This document shows positions 51,990-60,713 of a stretch of DNA of 64,000 nt, in pieces. Positions within the stretch are counted from its first letter, which is position 1, and the number at the start of each line of letters is the position of its first letter. The position numbers and the translations under genes were made by a program. The notes beneath the pieces were generated by a model. That model had not been told where the DNA came from, did not search any database, and worked only from the letters and a program-made list of their open reading frames with translations. The stretch spans positions 4,836,001 to 4,900,000 of the forward strand of contig OY769938.1 of NCBI GenBank assembly GCA_963669295.1. Direction: 5' to 3'. Source of the stretch: G963669295 sp963669295 (GTDB taxonomy: Bacteria > Bacteroidota > Bacteroidia > Flavobacteriales_D > CALLUQ01).

Positions 51990-52440
51990 CGAGTTGATTT
52001 ATAATAACATCGCACGCCTTGTCGAGCAGCTGGTATACTTGCTCAAAGCCTTCGTCGCCACCATAATAAGGGTCGGGTACAGGCATGTCTGCTTCAGGAT
52101 GCAATTCGTTTAAAATCATCTTCACCTTGTTTTCGTCTTCGCCTGTTTGAGCCATGCCCATTACATCGCGGTAATTGGAGCGATCCATTACATAAATACG
52201 ATCAAACCGATCGAAATCTGCTGCTACAAACTGTTGGGCACGCAAATCAGAGATGTCTACCCCGTGTTCCTTTCCTTTGGCCATCATTCTACGGTCGGGC
52301 GCTTCTCCTACATGCCACGACCCTGTTCCCGACGATTCTATGGTAATGTTGTAGCCATGTTCTATTGCCTTGTGCCTTAATATACCGTGCGCCATGGGCG
52401 ACCGGCAAATGTTACCAAGGCATACCATCATTATTTTCAT
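51976..52440 (-). CDS. Low molecular weight protein-tyrosine phosphatase
   Basis: 154 aa. P-loop CLGNICRSP (Cys7, Arg13) at the N-terminus and the catalytic-acid motif DPYYGG (Asp about 122) near the C-terminus, standard for LMW-PTP. Its 3' end overlaps the RsmI-like gene start by 14 bases, so the two are cotranslated. The dnaA - LMW-PTP - RsmI-like order is one I associate with flavobacteria. Confidence 0.93.
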   Translation of the reverse strand: MKIMMVCLGNICRSPMAHGILRHKAIEHGYNITIESSGTGSWHVGEAPDRRMMAKGKEHGVDISDLRAQQFVAADFDRFDRIYVMDRSNYRDVMGMAQTGEDENKVKMILNELHPEADMPVPDPYYGGDEGFEQVYQLLDKACDVIINQLDEQG

Positions 52441-52454
52441 ACTGGTTGTTAAAG

Positions 52455-52490
52455 TAAAAAATCCATACCCACCGAAGTAGATATGGATTT
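52455..52490 (-). terminator. Terminator downstream of dnaA / before the phosphatase gene
   Basis: On the minus strand, ATCCATA (52482-52488) pairs with TATGGAT (52461-52467), followed by T6 from the A-run at 52455-52460. It separates dnaA from the downstream pair, with the T-run 14 bases before the phosphatase ATG. Confidence 0.65.
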
Positions 52491-52514
52491 CTCATGTTTG
52501 ATTAGCATCTCTGG

Positions 52515-53945
52515 TTATTGAATGCTAAGTTTCTTGTCAAGTTCATCAATATAAACTCTAAACTGCTTGTCGGTATCAATCAGGTTATTTACTGTTCTGC
52601 ATGCGTGCAACACAGTAGCATGATCTTTACCACCACAATGCATACCTATATTTGCTAAAGAGGACTTGGTCATCTTCTTAGCGAAGTACATGGCAATTTG
52701 CCGTGCTTGAACCACTTCTCTCTTACGAGTTTTCGATTTTAACAGTTCAATGGGTAGGTCAAAGTAATCGCAAACAACTTTTTGAATGTAGTCTATAGAA
52801 ACTTCTCTTGCAGTATTCTTCACAAACTTATCGATCATCTGCTTCGCCAAATCAAGGGTAATTGATTTTTTGTTGAGCGATGATTGTGCAATCAATGAGA
52901 TGAGTGCGCCTTCAAGTTCGCGAATGTTTGTAGTAATGCTGTATGCGAGGTATTCTACCACCTCTTTAGGCAATTCAATGCCATCGGCATACATTTTCTT
53001 TTCCAGAATTGCGATACGGGTTTCTAGTCCCGGTGATTGCAAATCTGCAGAGAGACCCCACTTAAAGCGAGAGAGCAAACGTTGCTCCATGCCCTGCATT
53101 TCAACAGGTGCTTTATCGGAGGTTAATACAATTTGTTTTCCTGACTGGTGTAGGTGATTGAAAATGTGAAAGAACACATCTTGTGTTTTTTCCTTACCGG
53201 CCAAAAATTGCACATCATCAATAATCAACACGTCAATCATTTGATAGAAATGAATGAAGTCGTTGGTATTGTTGTTTTTTACCGCATCAATGAATTGGTG
53301 GGTAAATTTCTCTGATGAGACGTACAATACAGTTTTGGTTGGGGCAAGATTCTTAATTTCAATCCCTATCGCATGGGCCAGGTGGGTTTTTCCTAAACCA
53401 ACACCGCCATAAATCAATAGAGGATTAAATGCTGTGCCACCAGGTTTGTTGGCTACTGCAAAACCGGCAGATCGAGCCAGTCTATTACAATCTCCTTCAA
53501 TAAAGTTCTCAAACGAGTAATTCGGATTCAGGTTGGAGTCAACATTAACTTTTCTTAAACCGGGAATCACAAAAGGATTCTTAATAGGATTCGAGCTGAT
53601 ATCCACAGGCATGGATACAGGATGGTTCTTTAAAGCTCTTTTGTTGGTGGTAGGAATCTTTACAGTATAGGGGCTGGAGTTGTTGTAATTGTTCTCCATA
53701 ATGATACTGTACTCTAATCTTCCTTCTGCACCTAATTCTTTCTTAATGGTTTTTTTAAGGAGAGTAATGTAATGTTCCTCCAGCCATTCATAGAAAAACT
53801 GTGAGGGAACCTGGATGGTTAGCACATAGTCCTTTAACTTGATGGGGGTAATGGGTTCAAACCACGTTTTGTAACTCTGCAAACTCACATTGTCTTTAAT
53901 CACCTCGAGACAATTATTCCATACCTTTTCGTGATTTTTTTTCAT
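52515..53945 (-). CDS. dnaA: Chromosomal replication initiator DnaA
   Basis: 476 aa with all four domains. Domain I is residues 1-85 (WFEPITPIKLKDYVLTIQVP). A short linker follows. The AAA+ domain III has Walker A GGVGLGKTH (180-188) and Walker B IIDDVQFLAGK (241-251). Domain IV ends in the DNA-binding signature GGKDHATVLHAC (438-449). DnaA-ATP binds origin boxes and opens oriC. Preceding the gene is a 170-base AT-rich stretch without recognisable DnaA boxes. Confidence 0.98.
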   Translation of the reverse strand: MKKNHEKVWNNCLEVIKDNVSLQSYKTWFEPITPIKLKDYVLTIQVPSQFFYEWLEEHYITLLKKTIKKELGAEGRLEYSIIMENNYNNSSPYTVKIPTTNKRALKNHPVSMPVDISSNPIKNPFVIPGLRKVNVDSNLNPNYSFENFIEGDCNRLARSAGFAVANKPGGTAFNPLLIYGGVGLGKTHLAHAIGIEIKNLAPTKTVLYVSSEKFTHQFIDAVKNNNTNDFIHFYQMIDVLIIDDVQFLAGKEKTQDVFFHIFNHLHQSGKQIVLTSDKAPVEMQGMEQRLLSRFKWGLSADLQSPGLETRIAILEKKMYADGIELPKEVVEYLAYSITTNIRELEGALISLIAQSSLNKKSITLDLAKQMIDKFVKNTAREVSIDYIQKVVCDYFDLPIELLKSKTRKREVVQARQIAMYFAKKMTKSSLANIGMHCGGKDHATVLHACRTVNNLIDTDKQFRVYIDELDKKLSIQ

Positions 53946-54115
53946 GTGACTGACAACGAAAATTTAAAAATTATACCATCAATTTCTTACAGAATAAGCG
54001 CTTCCGCAACGGGGCTACTTGCTTTCAGAATTCTGAACAAATATTTACATAAAAAAGTTAAAAAAAAAATCAATTAGGGCTTGATTTTAAAAAAAGTTTT
54101 ACATGGGCGAAGCGG
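53946..54115. other. AT-rich dnaA upstream region
   Basis: 170 bases with A/T runs (a ten-A stretch near 54061 and TTTTAAAAAAAG near 54085). On reading both strands I find no TTATCCACA-type DnaA box, so an origin here is not supported. Confidence 0.45.
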
Positions 54116-55051
54116 TTAAATTTTGGCATAATTTTTAGTAATAAGAAAACCAGTTTCGCCTACCGATTTGTTCAATACTCCTCTTTTAAAATAGTAATCA
54201 ATTCGCCCTAAATGTAAGCCTGCCCAGCCTACCTGGTTTACTAGAACTTTCTTGCCTTTACTATTCCGATAGGCTATTGGCTCATCAAGAAAAGTATGGG
54301 TGTGCCCACCAATAATAAGATCGATGTTCTCTGTGCGTTTAGCCAGTATCTCATCGCTTACTTTAGCACCCTTGTAACGGTAGCCTAAATGCGACAAACA
54401 AATCACAAGATGACACCCCAAATCCGCTCTTAGCAATTTAGCGTATTTTGAAGCCACTTGCAAGGGATCGTTATAAATAGTTTCGCCATATAGTTTTTGG
54501 TCTACTAAACCATCCAATTCTATGCCTATACCAAACAGCCCGATTTTAATTCCATCTTTTTCTATAATATGGTAAGGTTTGGTTTTACCATGTAATGCTG
54601 TATTGGTGAAATCGTAATTCGAACATATAAAAGGAAATGCTGCGTGAGGAAGCATTCGCACAAACCCATCAATGCCATTATCGAAATCGTGATTGCCCAT
54701 GGTGGCGGCATCGTATCCCATGGCCGACATCAACTTAAACTCCAGTTCGCCACCATATTTATTAAAATAGGGGGTGCCTTGAAATATATCTCCAGCATCT
54801 AATAGCAATACATTTGTTTCTTCCTGCCTAATTTTCTTTACCAACGAGGCCCTGCGTGCCATGCCTCCCTGTCCGGGATATTTAGGGTCGTTTGCCGGAA
54901 ATGGCTCAATATGGCTATGCATGTCGTTGGTATGGAGCACCGTTAGCTTAACAACATCGTCTTTCAAGGCGAACCAATCGAAAGAGCTTAAGCCTACAAG
55001 TCCTACACCGCCATAAAAGGCTGTTTGTATAAATTTACGCCTAGTGCTCAT
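54116..55051 (-). CDS. 5'-nucleotidase-family metallophosphatase (N-terminal half, Tat-type signal)
   Basis: 311 aa from the ATG at 55051; a longer start five codons upstream is less likely. The N-terminus STRRKFIQTAFYGGVGLVGL has a twin-arginine signal. The metallophosphatase domain shows TVLHTNDMHSHIEP (D and H metal ligands), LLLDAGDIFQG, ATMGNHDFDNG, LSHLGY and IIGGHTHTFL, the full ligand set of UshA/CD73-type enzymes. The separate C-terminal substrate-binding domain is encoded by the gene just upstream, with an 11-base overlap. Predicted periplasmic nucleotide or phosphoester hydrolysis. Confidence 0.9.
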   Translation of the reverse strand: MSTRRKFIQTAFYGGVGLVGLSSFDWFALKDDVVKLTVLHTNDMHSHIEPFPANDPKYPGQGGMARRASLVKKIRQEETNVLLLDAGDIFQGTPYFNKYGGELEFKLMSAMGYDAATMGNHDFDNGIDGFVRMLPHAAFPFICSNYDFTNTALHGKTKPYHIIEKDGIKIGLFGIGIELDGLVDQKLYGETIYNDPLQVASKYAKLLRADLGCHLVICLSHLGYRYKGAKVSDEILAKRTENIDLIIGGHTHTFLDEPIAYRNSKGKKVLVNQVGWAGLHLGRIDYYFKRGVLNKSVGETGFLITKNYAKI

Positions 55052-55811
55052 AATAAATCCTCCCATCGTAGCTCGATTTCAAGCTGTTGCCTTTCTTTTG
55101 CTCATCCATCATGTAGTTGATGATGGCATCGCGCAATTTTATGCCAATTGCTTCCCTTTTAATAGGGTTAAAGAAAAAGGTCATTTTATCGCCACCATTG
55201 GCCAGGTAGTCAGATGTAATTACTTTATAGGTACGGGTAGAGTCGAACGCCATTTTATTGACCATAACTTTAGAAGGGACGTTGCCTTCAATGCCCATTT
55301 TTACATTGGCAATGGGGTGGCCTCCATAGGCTGCTACATAACGAAACAACTCAGCTGTTTTAGGGCCCGTGAGTGTAATAACTACCAATTCGTTTTCAAA
55401 CGGCATTAGTTCAAACACTTTACCGCGAGTAATATCACCCTTGGGTAGCGATGTACGTAAACCGCCATGGTTGAGGAGGCAAAAATCGGCTTTTTGTCCA
55501 TCGCCAGGTTGGTAGTGCTCATTTCCTTTTATTAAGGTAAGGTCTGCCACAAAGTTGCCTAACAACCCTTCAGGTTGTTGCTTAATCATCTCCATTTCGG
55601 TGCGATTCAAAACGGCATTCATTTCTGCTTCTAAGCCGGCTTTGTAGGGGGCAATAATTTCAGCTGCAGTGGCATTATCGGCCACCAACGATTCGGTGAT
55701 GGTAATGTTTTCTCCTTTTACATTTTTCACCCTTTTATTGGTAGCACACGAAAACGCTAAGAACGCTATTACTATATATAAGGAGTAAGATGTTGAAAAA
55801 CTGTTTCTCAT
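55041..55811 (-). CDS. 5'-nucleotidase C-terminal-domain lipoprotein
   Basis: 256 aa from the ATG at 55811 (chosen because the lipoprotein signal SYSLYIVIAFLAFSC follows directly). Residues about 60-250 match the 5'-nucleotidase C-terminal domain: LGNFVADLTLI, NHGGLRTSLPKGDITRGKVF, PFENELVVITLTG and TSDYLANGGDKM. It lacks the metal-binding domain, which is the next gene. Together they recreate a UshA-type enzyme in two polypeptides, one lipid-anchored and one Tat-exported. Confidence 0.9.
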   Translation of the reverse strand: MRNSFSTSYSLYIVIAFLAFSCATNKRVKNVKGENITITESLVADNATAAEIIAPYKAGLEAEMNAVLNRTEMEMIKQQPEGLLGNFVADLTLIKGNEHYQPGDGQKADFCLLNHGGLRTSLPKGDITRGKVFELMPFENELVVITLTGPKTAELFRYVAAYGGHPIANVKMGIEGNVPSKVMVNKMAFDSTRTYKVITSDYLANGGDKMTFFFNPIKREAIGIKLRDAIINYMMDEQKKGNSLKSSYDGRIYYEH

Positions 55812-55874
55812 TGCACTGGCTGATTGTGGCAATATTAGTAATTTTAGCTAGAAAAGGAGTTAAAGCAAGGATAA

Positions 55875-56285
55875 ATGTACGTTTCAGAAATTCAACTTAG
55901 GGTACGATACGGTGAAACCGATCAGATGGGGTATGCTTACTACGGAAATTATGCTGAATACTTTGAAGTAGGCAGGGTAGAAGCACTGCGGCAGTTAGGC
56001 ATGAGCTATAAAAGCATGGAAGACCAGGGAGTGATGCTTCCTGTGCTAGAATACAAGGTGAAGTACCTTAAACCTGTTTTTTATGATAACCTCCTTACCT
56101 TAAAAACCTACATAAAAACCATGCCTGGCGCACGCATTCATTTTGAGTATGAGATGTACAATGAGGCAGGGCAAAAAACCACCATTGGAGAAACCACCCT
56201 GGTATTTGTAAACAAACAAACCAATAAGCCATGTGTTGCTCCCGAAACTATGGTGCAATTATTGAAGGAATACATTCGTGATTAA
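55875..56285 (+). CDS. Acyl-CoA thioesterase (YbgC/FadM-type hotdog fold)
   Basis: 136 aa, 4HBT hotdog fold. N-terminal active-site motif RYGETDQMGYAYYGNYAEYFE (D16; the usual D-x-M/Q-GHV-x-N is replaced by GYAYYGNY) is characteristic of Bacteroidota YbgC-like thioesterases. It should hydrolyse short or medium acyl-CoA thioesters in the cytoplasm. The stop codon overlaps the GTG start of the next gene by 8 bases. Confidence 0.92.
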   Translation: MYVSEIQLRVRYGETDQMGYAYYGNYAEYFEVGRVEALRQLGMSYKSMEDQGVMLPVLEYKVKYLKPVFYDNLLTLKTYIKTMPGARIHFEYEMYNEAGQKTTIGETTLVFVNKQTNKPCVAPETMVQLLKEYIRD

Positions 56286-57402
56286 AGTTAAACACATACT
56301 GGTTGCAGCAAGCTTATGGGCATTTGTGCCATTGCAAGCGCAAGATGTATTGCTGGATACCTTGTTTAAGGGTATTGAAAGGGATTTAACGGAATTTTCG
56401 GGAAAAAGTAACGACATGGTTACAAAGGGTTTGATTACAGATCGTAACCGTATTGATATAACGATTGTTTCAAGAGAAAACATCATTTTAAATGGCGAGG
56501 CGTGTGCTGTAGAAGATCTTTACAAGAGCCTTCCTACCTTAATAATGAATCCTAAAGAAAAGCAATACTTTAGCGAATCGCCCCAAAAGGCTACCATTTT
56601 GTTGGATTGTGATATTAGCGATTTAACAACCATTTCTCCTTCTATATTTAAGAACAGGGTGCGCCCTACCATGGATGTTATCGATAACATTTATTACAAC
56701 CTACGGGTAAAGCAGGCTAAAAAAGAATTTCAAACGAAGTATGTGTTGCTTTCGGATGAAAAAAAGGGACATATCAATTTTTTAATTCCAAAACGTATTG
56801 CTCCCTTGTTGTTGCGAGAAGTATTGATGGATAAGCCAGCACCACTCGATTTGCCTCCACCTAAAAAATACCCTTTGCCGGTAAAAAAGGTTACTGCAGC
56901 AAGCAATTTAGACCTTTTAATTAATGCACAAGATCAATTGTTGCTGGAGGGAAAGGTTGCGCGGTTAGAAGATATAAAGCCTGCTGTAAAGCTGTTTATG
57001 ACCAATCCTAACGACGACCCTAATGTTTCGGTGATGGAGGAGTACACCAGGGAAAGGTGTGAGCAACGCATTGCTGATTTAAAGAGTGTGAATGTGGATT
57101 TAGCGCGCGAAATACATCGTTGGGAATTGCTATTAGAGGCCGTAGAAGTGTTGGGCGATTTTCGAGCAGTACGATATGGCAGTGCCATCATTATGAAAAC
57201 GGATCATAAGACTACCTATGCTATGTATTTAAAGGTGCAAAAAGAGTTAACCGGTGCATTAGAAGAGTTACGCAATGCATTAGCAGTAAAACTTTGGAAC
57301 CGAAAGTATACCGACCTTGATAAAAACAATGCTGATGATAGTAAGAAGATTCGGGCATTGCAGCAAATCTACCCCATCATTATCAAAGAAGAAACGAATT
57401 AA
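56278..57402 (+). CDS. Exported protein with two ExbD-like periplasmic domains
   Basis: 374 aa from GTG, overlapping the thioesterase. A signal peptide (HILVAASLWAFVPLQAQ) replaces the usual ExbD transmembrane anchor. Two segments resemble the ExbD/TolR periplasmic fold: SRENIILNGEACAVEDLYKS (about 62-81) and NAQDQLLLEGKVARLEDIKP (about 220-239), each followed by a helix and TNP/MNP. The C-terminus VQKELTGALEELRNALAVKL ... YPIIIKEE matches the distinctive end of Bacteroidota ExbD. It looks like a soluble ExbD relative and may act in the periplasm with a Ton/Tol motor. The role is inference. Confidence 0.55.
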   Translation: MIKVKHILVAASLWAFVPLQAQDVLLDTLFKGIERDLTEFSGKSNDMVTKGLITDRNRIDITIVSRENIILNGEACAVEDLYKSLPTLIMNPKEKQYFSESPQKATILLDCDISDLTTISPSIFKNRVRPTMDVIDNIYYNLRVKQAKKEFQTKYVLLSDEKKGHINFLIPKRIAPLLLREVLMDKPAPLDLPPPKKYPLPVKKVTAASNLDLLINAQDQLLLEGKVARLEDIKPAVKLFMTNPNDDPNVSVMEEYTRERCEQRIADLKSVNVDLAREIHRWELLLEAVEVLGDFRAVRYGSAIIMKTDHKTTYAMYLKVQKELTGALEELRNALAVKLWNRKYTDLDKNNADDSKKIRALQQIYPIIIKEETN

Positions 57403-58329
57403 CTAAAGTCGCTCCATTAACCAACGGTACATGCGTACCATGGCATCAATATCGTGCTTATGTACTTTTTCGGTAGGCGAATGCACGTTATCTTCTGGCG
57501 CACCAATAAAGCACCAATCAAAAGGGTAGGGCGAACGCTGTAAGGCATTGCCATCACTACCGCCAGCACTTTCTACCTCCAATTGAAACGGAATACCACT
57601 TTCTTCGGCCAGTGCAATAATGCGGTTGATGTACGATCGTCGTGGAATACCAGAGTCGCGCATTGAAATGGCCACTCCTTTTCCATGCAATACTCCATTC
57701 GTTACCCAGGTAATGTCGGAAATCAACGCTTGTTTAACGCCCCATTGCTCGTAAATGAATTTGGCAAGGTAGCCAACGCTTCCGCCACCATGTTCTTCCC
57801 AACACGAAAAACAGATAACACCATTTTCAAGTGTTTCGGCAACTTGCAAGGCATTCCAAACGCCTAATCTATTGTCCATGTAGCAACACTGCACATATTC
57901 ATCGTCTTCAACGAATTCTGGTTTAAAAGAAAGGTCGGTGCCTCGTTCAATCTCACGATGAAACCCGTATTCGATTCCTGAAGGGTCACCTTCTTCATCT
58001 TCAATTACTATTAACTCACATTCAATGGCGCCATGGTGGTCGTTGCCTACCAGCACAAATCCATTGCTGGTACGGGGGCCACCTATTTTTATAAGTTTTT
58101 TATCATAACCAACAGTAAAGCCAATGGAGTCGATGTGTGCAAAAATGGCCGTTTTAGGGGTGCCAAATTTCAGTACAATACAGTCTTGAAATCCTTCACC
58201 GGCATATATTTCTGGCATTACCTTCCACTTGCCTTTGTGTTCTTCAATGTATTGCAATAAGAATTCACGCATTGCAAGTTCGTTGCCCGAAGGGGCATGA
58301 ATGCCACACATTTCCTTCAAAAGTTTCAT
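57403..58329 (-). CDS. M42-family metallopeptidase
   Basis: 308 aa from the ATG at 58329; a longer start 22 codons upstream would overlap the neighbouring stop. Dinuclear metal-site motifs: FAHIDSIGFTVGYD (H and D), CCYMDNRLGVWN (Asp ligand), CWEEHGGGSVG (catalytic Glu pair), SAGGSDGNA and DNVHSPTEKV (His). These are the M42 (glutamyl aminopeptidase/TET-like) pattern. Probably trims peptides in the cytoplasm. Only 1 base separates it from the stop of the protease gene upstream on the same strand. Confidence 0.88.
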   Translation of the reverse strand: MKLLKEMCGIHAPSGNELAMREFLLQYIEEHKGKWKVMPEIYAGEGFQDCIVLKFGTPKTAIFAHIDSIGFTVGYDKKLIKIGGPRTSNGFVLVGNDHHGAIECELIVIEDEEGDPSGIEYGFHREIERGTDLSFKPEFVEDDEYVQCCYMDNRLGVWNALQVAETLENGVICFSCWEEHGGGSVGYLAKFIYEQWGVKQALISDITWVTNGVLHGKGVAISMRDSGIPRRSYINRIIALAEESGIPFQLEVESAGGSDGNALQRSPYPFDWCFIGAPEDNVHSPTEKVHKHDIDAMVRMYRWLMERL

Positions 58330-58330
58330 A

Positions 58331-60103
58331 TTATCGTACCAATTTAAAGGTGGTTGTTTCTTCTTTAGTAATGATGGTAAGCAAGTAAACCCCACGTGGC
58401 AGTGTTAAGCCATTTACCTGGAGTTGCAATTGCTGTTGAAAAGTAGAGGAGGAGATTAACTGTCCGTTGGTATTGTACAATTGCATGGTGCCTGATGAGG
58501 GATGTGTAAAAGCAATGGTTACTTCTTGCGTAAGCACGTTGCTGCCCCGTAATTCAATGTGGCTGGTAGCATGTTCTTCAACACCCACAAAAGGAATAAT
58601 GCCCCTGTTTACAAATCGGTTGTTAATGGCCGTGTAGTTGGCCCCACCGTTACAAAGGCTATCGGCTAAAATAAACAACGATGCAGCATCGGAGAAGGTC
58701 ATGTTTACCGAATAGCTGTACATCGATTGCAGCAAGAGTTTGTCGGTGGCTTCGCGGCCAATATCGCCCCAAATTTCCATGAGAGTAGACGACCATATTT
58801 CGCCATTGAAATAAATATTGCCTACCATGTCTTGCGGGTATAGCTTGGAGGTGGCCGAGTTGCGTCCGTTCCAAAATTCGTTGTGGCCGTCCCACGAAAA
58901 CACATTTTCCCATTGAAATGGGTTGATGGAGCGTGAGTAGGAGGAGGCCAGGTAATCGCCATTCCCTTCGTCTAAAGCCTTGCGTTCGTTGCCCGAATTG
59001 CTTCCAGGAGCAGCACTTTCGGAAATGGCATGCCCATATTCGTGAATGATCACATCCGCATCTTCAGCATCATCTACACCTCCTTCGCCAAAAATTAAAC
59101 GTGGAGGGTTTGATGTAGGAATAAAACCGGAGTTGTCGCTTCCATTATAGCCATGGGCATCTACGTGTAGCTGGTAGTTTACCAGGTTGTTAAATCCCAA
59201 CGATTGGATATAGGCCTGAAATGTATTGAGGTGATAAAAAGCATTCACATCTTCGAATTGAGGGTGCGATCGGTTGAAGTTAAAAGAAGGGCTTAAGTTA
59301 TAAGTAACAGGGGTAACCGGTGGCGAATGCTCTGTAATAAGAATGTAGGGGCTTTCGAGTTTAAATGTATCGTTTTCGAAGGTAGCTGTAAAAGAGGTGT
59401 CTACCAATTCGGCCAGCAATTCGGCTACATCAGTGTCGCCATCATCGATGTAGGGCGCACCATACGATACGCCAGCGGTGGTGAGTGGATCGGGTAGGAA
59501 TACGCGTGCACTCACCAGGCTGTCTTGTCCACCGGGTGGGGCATAGCTGCACAAATCACGCTCATAAAGTAGGGTGCCGGAGTTGTCTTCAATCATTTCT
59601 GAAGCAGCGTCGGATTGGTTAGAGGTCGTTAACATGGCTGGTACCAGGTGTTTGCCATCATAAAAATATACCGGTTCGCTAATGGCAGTGGTTGCTCCAT
59701 CGGTTGTGCGAATCTTTTTTAAAGAAGGAAATGCCTTGCTCAAAGGAGTGTGGATGGGAAATGAATGATCCAGGATGGATCGGATATATCCTTGCCGATC
59801 CATATTTACCTTTACCACTCCTCTATATATAGGTATGCCTTGATGCATTTGTTGGTAGGTAAAATGGATACCTTGCGGACTTTCGGTACGGTGAAGCAAT
59901 TGAAGTGCTACTCCTTTTCGAAATGTTGTTTGCAGCAAATGTGCCTTAACCCGTTCTGAATTGGTGTTTCCTACGAATGTTTTTTGGAAAGAGCAACGGC
60001 TTTTTATCCCATCAATAGGATAGGAGGCAGTGGTACCGCTGTTTTTTTGCGAAAAACTACTGAAGGAAAGTAGTAACAACCCTATGCACGCTAAGATCTT
60101 CAT
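58331..60103 (-). CDS. T9SS-secreted M4/M36-like gluzincin metalloprotease
   Basis: 590 aa. Signal peptide MKILACIGLLLLSFSSFS, an FTP-like propeptide (about 50-150, GIHFTYQQMHQGIPIYRG), a catalytic domain with HEYGH (His354, Glu355, His358) and the third ligand in EGNGD (Glu379, ExxxD), as in thermolysin/fungalysin-type gluzincins. The C-terminus is a type A T9SS domain (about 510-590, MQLYNTNGQLISS ... LPRGVYLLTI). Secreted protein degradation is the likely role. Overlaps the YigZ gene stop by 4 bases. Confidence 0.9.
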   Translation of the reverse strand: MKILACIGLLLLSFSSFSQKNSGTTASYPIDGIKSRCSFQKTFVGNTNSERVKAHLLQTTFRKGVALQLLHRTESPQGIHFTYQQMHQGIPIYRGVVKVNMDRQGYIRSILDHSFPIHTPLSKAFPSLKKIRTTDGATTAISEPVYFYDGKHLVPAMLTTSNQSDAASEMIEDNSGTLLYERDLCSYAPPGGQDSLVSARVFLPDPLTTAGVSYGAPYIDDGDTDVAELLAELVDTSFTATFENDTFKLESPYILITEHSPPVTPVTYNLSPSFNFNRSHPQFEDVNAFYHLNTFQAYIQSLGFNNLVNYQLHVDAHGYNGSDNSGFIPTSNPPRLIFGEGGVDDAEDADVIIHEYGHAISESAAPGSNSGNERKALDEGNGDYLASSYSRSINPFQWENVFSWDGHNEFWNGRNSATSKLYPQDMVGNIYFNGEIWSSTLMEIWGDIGREATDKLLLQSMYSYSVNMTFSDAASLFILADSLCNGGANYTAINNRFVNRGIIPFVGVEEHATSHIELRGSNVLTQEVTIAFTHPSSGTMQLYNTNGQLISSSTFQQQLQLQVNGLTLPRGVYLLTIITKEETTTFKLVR

Positions 60104-60711
60104 GCTGTTCTAAGGTACTGAATTTTAACGTCAATGTGCTTGAATTTCTCTACCATTTGTGCTGCTTCGGCTTGCCTAACCGCTACAATAAGCTGGCACT
60201 TTAAATCAAACGATTGTTCTAATTGCTCCAGTTGGTTGTCTTTTACCAGGTGCATTACCTCACTCATCTTATCGTATTCAAAGTCGATTTGATATTGGTT
60301 GCGTACAACACGTTCTACAATAGAGGCATTTTCAAGGGCGTCCTGTGCAGCAGTTCTATAGGCTTTAATGAGTCCTCCAACACCCAGCTTGGTGCCTCCA
60401 AAATAGCGAACCACTACAATAAGAATATTGGTAACATCAAATGCTTGTATTTGGCCTAAAATGGGCTTTCCGGCAGAGTTGCCGGGTTCGCCATCGTCGT
60501 TGGCGCGAAACACTTTTTTGTCGGCTCCTAATCGGTAGGCATAGCAGTGGTGCCGCGCAGCATGGTGCATTTTTTTTACTTCGTCTAACCTTGTTTTAAA
60601 TGCTGTTTCGTCATCGATGCTAAAAGCGTAGGCAATGAATTTACTGCCTTTTTCCTTGTAAATGCCTTCCGAAGGCTGGGCAATGGTAAGGTATGTATCG
60701 GTGCCAGGCAT
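60100..60711 (-). CDS. YigZ/IMPACT family protein
   Basis: 203 aa, the normal length. N-terminal IMPACT domain with EKGSKFIAYAF, HHAARHHCYAYRLG, and the highly conserved DDGEPGNSAGKPILGQI and VVRYFGGTKLGVGGLIKAY; the C-terminal half is the DUF1949 domain. The family is linked to translation regulation in eukaryotes; the bacterial function is not settled. It is cotranscribed with the protease downstream (ATGA overlap). Confidence 0.95.
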   Translation of the reverse strand: MPGTDTYLTIAQPSEGIYKEKGSKFIAYAFSIDDETAFKTRLDEVKKMHHAARHHCYAYRLGADKKVFRANDDGEPGNSAGKPILGQIQAFDVTNILIVVVRYFGGTKLGVGGLIKAYRTAAQDALENASIVERVVRNQYQIDFEYDKMSEVMHLVKDNQLEQLEQSFDLKCQLIVAVRQAEAAQMVEKFKHIDVKIQYLRTA

Positions 60712-60713
60712 AG

